A stretch of 38,475 bases of DNA from Pseudomonadota bacterium (GTDB taxonomy: Bacteria > Pseudomonadota > Gammaproteobacteria > Xanthomonadales > Rhodanobacteraceae). The DNA is taken from assembly GCA_023430685.1 (NCBI GenBank), contig JAEYZH010000074.1:1-38475 (forward strand). The letters run 5' to 3'. Positions 15,177 to 25,284 of the stretch are shown here, piece by piece; the stretch's first letter is position 1, and every line of letters begins with the position of its first letter. Both the position numbers and the translations under genes were made by a program. The notes under the pieces are model-generated. The model made no database searches. It was not told the origin of the DNA and was given only the letters and a program-made list of their open reading frames with translations.

Positions 15177-15830
15177 ATGAACGACCATTCCGCACGCTGC
15201 AATCCACCGCTCGAAGGGGAACCCGGGTGGACATTTTTCCGCCAGTGGTTGCGCAATCCGCGCGCGATGGCGGCGTTGTCGCCCTCGAGCCGGCAACTCG
15301 CGCGCGAGATGGTCGTGCAGCTTCCGCCGACCGCGCGCCGCGTGATCGAGCTCGGCGCGGGCACCGGTGTGTTCACGCAGGCGCTGATCGACCGCGGCAT
15401 CGCGCCTCGCGACCTGCTCGTGGTCGAACTCAATGCCGAACTGCACCGCCTGCTGCAGGCGCGCTTCCGTGACGCGCAGGTCGTGCGCGGCGATGCACGC
15501 GAATTGTCGCGCATCGTGGCCGAGCAGCGCTTCGCCGAGCCCGGTGGCGTGGATGCGGTCGTGAGCGGGCTCGGCTTCCTCGCGATGCCGCGCACGGTGC
15601 AGCGCGAGATTCTCGATGCGGTGTTCCGCGTGCTCGGCCCGAATCGGCCGTTGATCCAGTTCACGTACGGGCCGGTGGGGCCGTTGCCGCGCAGCCTGCT
15701 CGAGGAGCTTGGCCTGCGTTCGCGGCGCACCGGCGTCGTATGGCGAAACGTGCCCCCCGCCGCGGTTTACGTCTACACGCGCAACCGATCGACTGCGGTG
15801 CAGGCAGTCAGGGTCGGCGACGCCGCGTGA
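15177..15830 (+). CDS. PmtA-like SAM-dependent methyltransferase
   Basis: A 217-residue class I methyltransferase resembling phospholipid N-methyltransferases (COG3963) and the KsgA fold. The N-terminal FFRQWLRNPRAMAALSPSSRQLAREMV segment is typical of this group. Motif I is VIELGAGTGVFTQAL (about 56-70), motif II VVELNAEL, and motif IV DAVVSGLGFLAMP, followed by a C-terminal QFTYGPVGPLPRS stretch. Phosphatidylethanolamine methylation is plausible but unproven. It is an independent unit from phaE, separated by 67 bp containing a -10-like TATGAT. Confidence 0.75.
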   Translation: MNDHSARCNPPLEGEPGWTFFRQWLRNPRAMAALSPSSRQLAREMVVQLPPTARRVIELGAGTGVFTQALIDRGIAPRDLLVVELNAELHRLLQARFRDAQVVRGDARELSRIVAEQRFAEPGGVDAVVSGLGFLAMPRTVQREILDAVFRVLGPNRPLIQFTYGPVGPLPRSLLEELGLRSRRTGVVWRNVPPAAVYVYTRNRSTAVQAVRVGDAA

Positions 15831-15834
15831 TCTT

Positions 15835-15868
15835 CGCGGGGTGATCCCGCGCAGGCGTCGGGTATGAT
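15835..15868 (+). promoter_or_regulatory. Hairpin and candidate -10 box upstream of phaE
   Basis: CGCGGG (15835-15840) and CCCGCG (15846-15851) form a 6-bp hairpin right after the methyltransferase stop, with no T tract. TATGAT (15863-15868) then ends 29 bp before the phaE GTG. Together they suggest a weak boundary followed by a phaEC promoter. Confidence 0.4.
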
Positions 15869-15897
15869 GGGCGCCTTGCGCATGCTGGGGACCTGAC

Positions 15898-17142
15898 GTG
15901 GGCGATCCGTCGCATTCCGATTGGCTGGGACAATGGCAGGCGTTCGCGCGCCAGTATTCCAATGCGTGGCAGGATCTCGCGCGCGGCGCGGGACCTTCGA
16001 TGGGACAGGCAGCCGACGCTGTCCCGGGCATCGACGCGTGGTCGCGCCTGTTCTCCGCGGCGGGCGCCCAGGGCGTGCAGGGTGAAACGGTCGAGCGCCT
16101 CGCCGACAGCGCACGCGGCTACGCCGCGTTCCTGCAATCGGCCCTCGGCGCGCTTGGCGGCGCGAATGGCATGCCCGCATGGGGTGACGCGGTGCTGCGG
16201 TCGTTTTCACCCGAAGCGACTGGAGCGGCGTCGACTTCGCCACCGTTCGCCGCGCTCGCGGATGCGTTCCGCGCGGCGATGCGGCCACCCGATGTCGCTG
16301 GCGACGCCAAGGCCTGGTTGAAACTTCCCGCGTTCGGTCCGATGCGCGAGCACCAGGAGCACCAGCGAGATTCGATGCTCGCCGCGATCGAATACCAGGA
16401 ACAGCTGCGGCGGTACAACGCGCTGATGCTGAAGGCCGCGCAACGCGGATTCGAACTGTTTCAGGGCAAGCTGTCGGAACGCGAACAACCCGGACGGCAA
16501 CTGGACTCGCTGCGCGCGCTGTATGACCTCTGGGTCGACGCGGCGGAAGAGGGCTACGCCGAAGTCGCGCTGTCGAGCGAGTTCCGCGAGGCCTATGGCG
16601 CTCTCGTCAACGCGCAGATGCGCGTGCGGTCGCTGCTCTCCAGGAGCGTCGAACAGGTGGCTTCCGAACTCGGCATGCCGACCCGCAGCGAGGTCGACAG
16701 CATCGGCGAGCGCCTGCAGGCGCTGCGCCGCGAAGTCCGCGCCGCGGGTGGCGCGGGCCACCAGGGCCTCGCCGCCGAAGTCGCGGACCTGCGCAGGCAG
16801 GTGGCCGAACTCGGTAGCGCACTGCGGCGCGACGCAGCGCGCGCCCCCGCCAGTGCGCCGGCGCGTGCACCGGCATCGCCCGCCGCGGCCGATGTAGCGC
16901 CCGCGCGCTCGACGGGATCGAAGTCCAAGCCGCGTGGCGCCAAGGCGCGCGCGAAGCCCGTGAAGGCGCCGCCCAAGCGCGCCGGTCGTGCCACGGCGCG
17001 CAAGCAGGCTGCGCCGCTCGCGAAGCGTTCGATGGGCGAGAAGGCGAAGGGCAACTTCGCCGCGCGCATCGCGAGTTTCGCCGATGCGTCGCGCGAAGCC
17101 CCGCAGCCGGGCGCCCTGCGCGGCCGGCGTGACAAGCACTGA
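15898..17142 (+). CDS. phaE: Class III PHA synthase subunit PhaE with long basic C-terminal tail
   Basis: A 414-residue partner of PhaC in class III polyhydroxyalkanoate synthase. The helical N-terminal body has WLGQWQAFARQYSNAWQDLA, LKLPAFGPMREHQEHQRDSM and YDLWVDAAEEGYAEVALSSEFREAYGALVNAQMR, the PhaE signature, then a predicted coiled-coil region (about 240-305). An Ala/Pro linker (about 315-340) leads into residues 341-414, rich in Lys, Arg, Ala and Pro (KSKPRGAKARAKPVKAPPKR and further). Many PhaE proteins are about 350-370 residues, so the tail makes this one long. GTG 15898 follows a GGGGA about 7 nt upstream. The stop lies 17 bp before phaC. Confidence 0.9.
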   Translation: MGDPSHSDWLGQWQAFARQYSNAWQDLARGAGPSMGQAADAVPGIDAWSRLFSAAGAQGVQGETVERLADSARGYAAFLQSALGALGGANGMPAWGDAVLRSFSPEATGAASTSPPFAALADAFRAAMRPPDVAGDAKAWLKLPAFGPMREHQEHQRDSMLAAIEYQEQLRRYNALMLKAAQRGFELFQGKLSEREQPGRQLDSLRALYDLWVDAAEEGYAEVALSSEFREAYGALVNAQMRVRSLLSRSVEQVASELGMPTRSEVDSIGERLQALRREVRAAGGAGHQGLAAEVADLRRQVAELGSALRRDAARAPASAPARAPASPAAADVAPARSTGSKSKPRGAKARAKPVKAPPKRAGRATARKQAAPLAKRSMGEKAKGNFAARIASFADASREAPQPGALRGRRDKH

Positions 17143-17159
17143 ACGCACGAGGACGCCAG

Positions 17160-18227
17160 ATGGGCCCGATCAGGATCGAACCGAAGCGCGCGCTCGAGGA
17201 GGCGCTCGCGACGCAGCGCAAACTCGCCGGCGCGCTGCAGACGCTGCGCTCGATGGATGAAGTCGAGTTCGGCGTGACCGCGAAGGAAGAGGTCTATCGC
17301 GAGGACAAGCTCGTCGTGTACCGCTTCCGCGGCGAGCGCCCGCCGACCGCGAAAGTGCCGATCCTGATCGTGTACGCGCTGGTGAACCGGCCATACATGG
17401 TCGACCTCCAGGATGATCGCTCGCTGGTGCGCAACCTGCTCGCGCGCGGGGAGGACGTGTACCTGATCGACTGGGGTTATCCCGACCGCGCGGACCGCTG
17501 GCTCACGCTCGACGACTACATCAATGGCTACATCGCGCGCTCGGTCGATGCGGTCGCCGCGCATTCGGGCAGCTCGCCGATCAACCTGCTCGGGATCTGC
17601 CAGGGTGGCGCGTTCTCGCTGTGCTTCGCCGCGATGCATCCGCAGAAGGTGCGCAACCTGATCACGATGGTGACGCCGGTCGATTTCCGCACGCCCGACA
17701 ACATGCTGTCGAACTGGGTGCAGTCGATGGACGTCGACCTGTTCGTCGACACCCTCGGCAACGTGCCGGCCGACCTCATGAACCTCTGCTACCTGATGCT
17801 GAAGCCGATCCGGCTCAACCAGCAGAAGTACATCGGCCTCGTCGACATCCTCGACGACAAGGTCGAGATGGAGAATTTCCTGCGCATGGAGAAGTGGATC
17901 TTCGACTCGCCCGACCAGGCTGGCGAGGCGTTCCGCCAGTTCCTGAAGGACTTCTACCAGGGCAACAAGCTCGTCAACGGCGGACTGAAGATCGGTGGGC
18001 ACGAGGTGCACCTGGGCAACGTCACGATGCCGGTGCTGAACATCTTTGCCGAGCAGGACCATCTGGTGCCGCCGGCCGCCTCGCGCGTGCTCGGCGACCA
18101 CGTCGGGACCGACGACTACACCCAGGTCGCATTCCGCGGTGGCCACATCGGGATCTACGTGTCGGGTCGCGCACAGCGCGAAGTGCCCGGCGCGATCCAC
18201 GACTGGCTCGCCGCGCGCAGCGGCTGA
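17160..18227 (+). CDS. phaC: Class III poly(R)-hydroxyalkanoate synthase catalytic subunit PhaC
   Basis: A 355-residue enzyme that polymerises (R)-3-hydroxyacyl-CoA into PHA on granules. The lipase-like box GICQGG carries the nucleophile Cys147; Asp300 (AEQDHLVPP) and His329 (GGHIGIYVS) complete the triad. Length and triad positions agree with what I recall of Allochromatium vinosum PhaC (355 residues; Cys149, Asp302, His331). The YALVNRPYMVDLQ and DVYLIDWGYPDRADR segments are also typical. It is co-transcribed with phaE and needs it for activity. No phaA, phaB, depolymerase or phasin gene is in the window. Confidence 0.96.
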   Translation: MGPIRIEPKRALEEALATQRKLAGALQTLRSMDEVEFGVTAKEEVYREDKLVVYRFRGERPPTAKVPILIVYALVNRPYMVDLQDDRSLVRNLLARGEDVYLIDWGYPDRADRWLTLDDYINGYIARSVDAVAAHSGSSPINLLGICQGGAFSLCFAAMHPQKVRNLITMVTPVDFRTPDNMLSNWVQSMDVDLFVDTLGNVPADLMNLCYLMLKPIRLNQQKYIGLVDILDDKVEMENFLRMEKWIFDSPDQAGEAFRQFLKDFYQGNKLVNGGLKIGGHEVHLGNVTMPVLNIFAEQDHLVPPAASRVLGDHVGTDDYTQVAFRGGHIGIYVSGRAQREVPGAIHDWLAARSG

Positions 18228-18316
18228 CGCCCGCGGCCACCGCCGCCGAAGGCGCGCCGCGCGGGCGGAAGGTGCCGCGCGGCCGCGCCGATTCCTTCCC
18301 TTGAATGGTCCATGCC

Positions 18317-18643
18317 ATGAACGACGTCCTGCTGGTGATCCACGGCCTCACGATCACGCCCTGGAAGTTGATCGGCCTGGTCGGTGCGTGCCTGTTCACC
18401 GCGCGCTGGTTCGTGCAGCTGTACGCGACCAAGCGCCTCAAGCGCGTCGTGATGCCGATGGGGTTCTGGTACCTGTCGATCGTCGGCAGCGTGATGACGC
18501 TCGCCTATTTCATCTGGGGCAAGAACGATTCGGTCGGCATCATCCAGAACGCGTTCCCGGCGTTCGTCGCGCTCTACAACATTTTCATCCACCTGCGCCA
18601 CCGCCACGACGCGGTCGATTCGGCCGGCCCGACGCGGGCCTGA
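18317..18643 (+). CDS. Lipid-A-disaccharide synthase N-terminal-domain-like membrane protein
   Basis: A 108-residue stand-alone LABN-domain protein (COG3952). Three hydrophobic segments are visible: LIGLVGACLFTARWFVQLY, FWYLSIVGSVMTLAYFIWG and FPAFVALYNIFIHLR. The family pattern ARWFVQLYATKRLKRVVMPMGFWYLS is clear. Such proteins are often found near lipid A or glycosyltransferase genes, and their role is unproven. The start is uncertain (ATG 18317 or 18305), with no strong SD. The 89-bp gap after phaC allows co-transcription. The repeat array begins 17 bp after its stop. Confidence 0.82.
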   Translation: MNDVLLVIHGLTITPWKLIGLVGACLFTARWFVQLYATKRLKRVVMPMGFWYLSIVGSVMTLAYFIWGKNDSVGIIQNAFPAFVALYNIFIHLRHRHDAVDSAGPTRA

Positions 18644-18660
18644 AGATCGCGCGCTTCGCG

Positions 18661-19112
18661 AGGCGCAGCCTGCGGAGCGGAGCCGGATCCGGGTGTGTAG
18701 CGGACCCCGCGAGCGCATCGGCGTCCGGCATGGCGCATGAGAGGACTGCTGGCTGCGATGCAGGATGCATCGCCCGCGCAGCAGGCGCAGCCTGCGGAGC
18801 GGAGCCGGGTCCGGGCGTGTACCGGACCCGGCGAGCGCATCGGCGTCCAGGATGGACGCATGAGCGGACTGGTGGCTGCGATGCAGGATGCATCGCCCGC
18901 GCAGCAGGCGCAGCCTGCGCAGCGGAGCCGGGTCCGGGCGTGTACGGACCCGGCGAGCGCATCGGCGTCCAGGATGGACGCATGAGCGGACTGCTGGCTG
19001 CGATGCAGGATGCATCGCCCGCGCAGCAGGCGCAGCCTGCGCAGCGCAGCCGGGTCCGGGCGTGTACCGGACCCGGCGAGCGCATCGGCGTCCAGGATGG
19101 ACGCCGATGCGC
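18661..19112. repeat. Tandem array of 122-123 bp intergenic repeat units (3 full, 1 partial)
   Basis: Units begin at 18661, 18783, 18906 and 19028, each with aggcgcagcctgcg, giving spacings of 122, 123 and 122 bp. Units 2-4 are nearly identical; unit 1 is more diverged. Each holds a strong dyad: an 11-bp perfect stem with a 7-nt loop in units 2 (18804-18832) and 4 (19049-19077), one base shorter in unit 3. A second dyad, GCAGGC-gca-GCCTGC, lies at the unit junctions. The array fills the 471-bp space between convergent gene ends (18643 and 19115). One frame reads through two units as a repeated peptide, but the 122-bp units break phase, so I treat the array as non-coding. Confidence 0.9.
19080..19112. 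repeat. Perfect 14-bp inverted repeat at the end of the array
   Basis: GCGCATCGGCGTCC (19080-19093) and GGACGCCGATGCGC (19099-19112) are exact reverse complements with a 5-bp spacer. The right arm is unique to the last unit, where internal units read ggacgcatgagc. It ends 2 bp from the metH stop, so it could form a 3'-end hairpin on transcripts from either side. No T tract follows. Confidence 0.75.
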
Positions 19113-19114
19113 AT

Positions 19115-21811
<2,697 letters not shown>

Positions 21812-21831
21812 CGCGGCGTGCGTATCCGGAG

Positions 21832-22920
21832 TCACGCCGCAATGGCCAGCGGCAACGCGCGCGGCGGGACGCCGTCGACAGCCGCCGCGATCGCGCGGAT
21901 GTGCGCGGGCGTGGTGCCGCAACAGCCACCGACGAGATTGACCAGGCCCGAACGCGCGAACTCGCCGATCAGGCCCGCCATCTGCTCCGGCGTCTCGTCG
22001 TACTCGCCGAATGCATTCGGGAGCCCGGCATTCGGGTGCGCACTGACCGCGCACGAGGCGACCTGCGCGAGCGCCTCGACGTACTGGCGCAATTCCTTCG
22101 CGCCGAGCGCGCAGTTGAGGCCGATCGCGAGGGGTCGTGCGTGCGCGACGGATGCATGGAAGGCCTCGGTGGTCTGGCCCGACAGCGTGCGACCGGAACG
22201 ATCGGTGATCGTGCCCGAGATCATCACGGGCAAGCGTGCGCCGCGCGCCTCGAACTCCTCGGCGATCGCATACAGCGCCGCCTTTGCATTCAGCGTGTCG
22301 AAGATCGTTTCGACCATCAGCACGTCGGCGCCGCCGTCGATGAGGCCCGCGCTCGCTTCGCGATAGGCGATGCGCAGTTCCTCGAAACTCGTGTTGCGGT
22401 AGCCGGGATCGTTGACGTCCGGACTGATCGACGCGGTGCGGCTGGTCGGGCCGAGCACGCCGACGACGAAGCGTGGTCGCGAGGGATCGGCCGCGCTGGC
22501 CGCATCGCAGCAGGCGCGCGCGAGGCGCGCGGCCTCGCGGTTGAGTTCGGGCACCAGGTGCTCGAGCCCGTAATCGGCCTGGCTGACCGAGGTCGCGTTG
22601 AACGTGTTGGTCTCGACGAGGTCGGCGCCCGCCTCGAGGTAGGCGCGATGGATGCCCGCGATCACGTCGGGACGGGTCAGCGTGAGCAGGTCGTTGTTGC
22701 CCTTGAGGTCGTGGCTGCGCGGTTGGGCATCGTCGCGCGCTGGCGCCTGCAAGGTGTCATGGCCTGGCGCGAAGCGTTCGCCCCGATAGTCCGGTTCCTC
22801 GAGGCGGTAGCCCTGCACCATCGTGCCCATCGCGCCATCGATGACGAGGATGCGGCGTGAAAGCGCCGATTCGAGCGTCTGCACGCGCACGGGGTCGAGC
22901 CACGAAAGCCGATGGGTCAT
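21832..22920 (-). CDS. metH: Homocysteine-binding module of methionine synthase (split MetH part 1)
   Basis: 362 residues of the homocysteine S-methyltransferase domain, which activates homocysteine thiolate on zinc. Zn ligands are Cys270 (GLNCALGA) and Cys333/Cys334 (GGCCGTTP); IDGAMGTMVQ (28-37), DLKGNNDLL and ETNTFNAT also match MetH. Residues about 51-70, between RGERFAPG and DLKGNND, are roughly 15 residues longer than I recall for E. coli MetH. ATG 22920 overlaps the upstream regulator stop in an ATGA arrangement, indicating translational coupling. The second metH gene follows after 20 bp. Confidence 0.94.
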   Translation of the reverse strand: MTHRLSWLDPVRVQTLESALSRRILVIDGAMGTMVQGYRLEEPDYRGERFAPGHDTLQAPARDDAQPRSHDLKGNNDLLTLTRPDVIAGIHRAYLEAGADLVETNTFNATSVSQADYGLEHLVPELNREAARLARACCDAASAADPSRPRFVVGVLGPTSRTASISPDVNDPGYRNTSFEELRIAYREASAGLIDGGADVLMVETIFDTLNAKAALYAIAEEFEARGARLPVMISGTITDRSGRTLSGQTTEAFHASVAHARPLAIGLNCALGAKELRQYVEALAQVASCAVSAHPNAGLPNAFGEYDETPEQMAGLIGEFARSGLVNLVGGCCGTTPAHIRAIAAAVDGVPPRALPLAIAA

Positions 22921-23843
22921 GGTTTCCTCGCGAGGAGGCTGAGGACTTCGAAATGGGGTGGTCGTCGTTCGCGCGTGAGGCGCTCGCAGGCCAGTACCTC
23001 GAGGCCCGCGTCGCGTCCGAGGCCGGCGAGTTCGTCGACCGTGAAACCGAGGTTGCGATGCTCGAATGGCTCCACCGTCGTGCGGTGCGCATGTCGGCCA
23101 AGCGTCGCCGCGAGCACGCGTCCGCCACTGCGTGTCACGCGCGCGGCTTCCGCGACGACCGCGGCGGGCCGGTCGCTGTAGGTCAGCGCGTGCATGAGCA
23201 GCACGAGGTCGAAGCGTGCATCGGGAAATGCGAGCGAATGCATGTCGCCGAGCATGACCTCGACGTTCGCGTGACCGGCGAGGCGGCGCCGGGCAGCCTC
23301 GACCACGCGCGCTCCGGCATCGATGCAGGTGATCGAGCGCGCGCGCGGTGCGAGCAGTTCGGCGAGCACGCCGTCGCCCGACGCGATGTCGAGCACGTCG
23401 CCGGTTTCGACGAGCCGCGTCATCCCGCGCGCAAGCGTTTCCCAAGTGCGGCCGGGTGAGTAGTGGCGCTCCATGTCGCCCGCGACGGTGTCGGCCCAGC
23501 CTTCCGCGCGCGCGCGCTTGGCGAGCACGCCGGGCAGGCGGCGCTCGTCTTCGCGCAGCAGCGCGTCATCGACGCTGTCCTTGAGCGCCTGCAGCAGCGC
23601 GTTTTCGCGCGCCTCGAGTTCGCCGTTCGCACGGTAGTACGAGGAGACGCCCGCACGGCGGTCGCGCACCAGGTCGGCTTCCTTGAGCTTGGCAAGATGG
23701 GTCGACACGCGTGGCTGCGCGAGGCGCAGCACCGCCGAAAGCTCCGCGACGGTCAGTTCCTCGTGTGCGAGCAGGGCGAGCAACCGCACCCGCGTCGGGT
23801 CCGAGAGCAGGCGCAAGAGGGCCGACGTCGCCGCGAGATCCAA
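22917..23843 (-). CDS. ArsR-family regulator fused to SAM-dependent methyltransferase domain (SahR-like)
   Basis: 308 residues. Residues 1-75 form an ArsR winged helix (LLRLLSDPTRVRLLALLAHEELTV; recognition helix around LRLAQPRVSTHLAKLKEADLV). Residues 135-300 are a class I methyltransferase with motif I VLDIASGDGVLAELL and LVLLMHALTYSDRP. No metal-binding Cys cluster is evident, so it is not a classical metal sensor. ArsR-type SahR regulators sense S-adenosylhomocysteine and control methionine-cycle genes in Proteobacteria; the location directly before metH fits that role, with the methyltransferase fold as a possible ligand pocket. The start is TTG 23843, with AAGGA 6-7 nt upstream; no ATG or GTG is available before the helix-turn-helix. 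Confidence 0.85.
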   Translation of the reverse strand: MDLAATSALLRLLSDPTRVRLLALLAHEELTVAELSAVLRLAQPRVSTHLAKLKEADLVRDRRAGVSSYYRANGELEARENALLQALKDSVDDALLREDERRLPGVLAKRARAEGWADTVAGDMERHYSPGRTWETLARGMTRLVETGDVLDIASGDGVLAELLAPRARSITCIDAGARVVEAARRRLAGHANVEVMLGDMHSLAFPDARFDLVLLMHALTYSDRPAAVVAEAARVTRSGGRVLAATLGRHAHRTTVEPFEHRNLGFTVDELAGLGRDAGLEVLACERLTRERRPPHFEVLSLLARKP

Positions 23844-23854
23844 GAGTATCCTTT

Positions 23855-23872
23855 CATCTTGATCGAAAGATG
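23855..23872 (-). promoter_or_regulatory. Candidate autoregulatory operator of the metH operon
   Basis: CATCTT (23855-23860) and AAGATG (23867-23872) form a 6-bp inverted repeat around GATCGA. This size and geometry are usual for ArsR-family operators. It lies at and just downstream of the predicted start of transcription and 12 bp from the TTG start codon, so binding would block the operon. Confidence 0.5.
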
Positions 23873-23879
23873 GATGGCT

Positions 23880-23908
23880 AGACTAGTCCGCGCCCCGTGG
23901 ATCGTCAA
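23880..23908 (-). promoter_or_regulatory. Candidate sigma70 promoter of regulator-metH operon
   Basis: Read on the minus strand: TTGACG (23908-23903) matches -35 at five of six positions. A 17-bp spacer separates it from TAGTCT (23885-23880), which keeps the key T, A and final T of a -10 box. Transcription would start near 23873, directly at the edge of the CATCTT/AAGATG dyad. Confidence 0.55.
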
Positions 23909-24033
23909 CATGACTGGCGCGAAACGGGCGCGCGCCCGCACGCGCGCCGCTACGCGACGCGCGTGCGCGGGGGTTTCGTCGATGCATCGGTGGCGACGCT
24001 CGCCAGCGGCTGCGCGGTTGCGGTCGAAGACGC

Positions 24034-24039
24034 TAAAAT
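24034..24039 (+). promoter_or_regulatory. Candidate -10 box (TAAAAT) of acyl-CoA dehydrogenase gene
   Basis: TAAAAT ends 62 bp before the ATG and is followed by CGCCGACC, as at the 11667-11672 box. The -35 region is not recognisable. The remaining leader is GC-rich, with GAGGAG about 6 nt before the ATG. Confidence 0.45.
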
Positions 24040-24101
24040 CGCCGACCTTTCCCCGCAATCGCCGCGCGCGCCCGATCCCGGGAGCCGGCCGAGGAGCCTG
24101 C

Positions 24102-25262
<1,161 letters not shown>

Positions 25263-25284
25263 CCGGGGACGCGGTGCGCGTGCG

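Noticed and set aside
18737..18985. 82-residue repeated-peptide ORF in the intergenic array
   Set aside because: Two units are in frame only because one unit is 123 bp; the 122-bp units break the frame, and hairpins rather than codons are conserved.
18661..19112. CRISPR array
   Set aside because: Units of 122-123 bp are nearly identical throughout, with no short repeat/variable spacer pattern and no cas genes.
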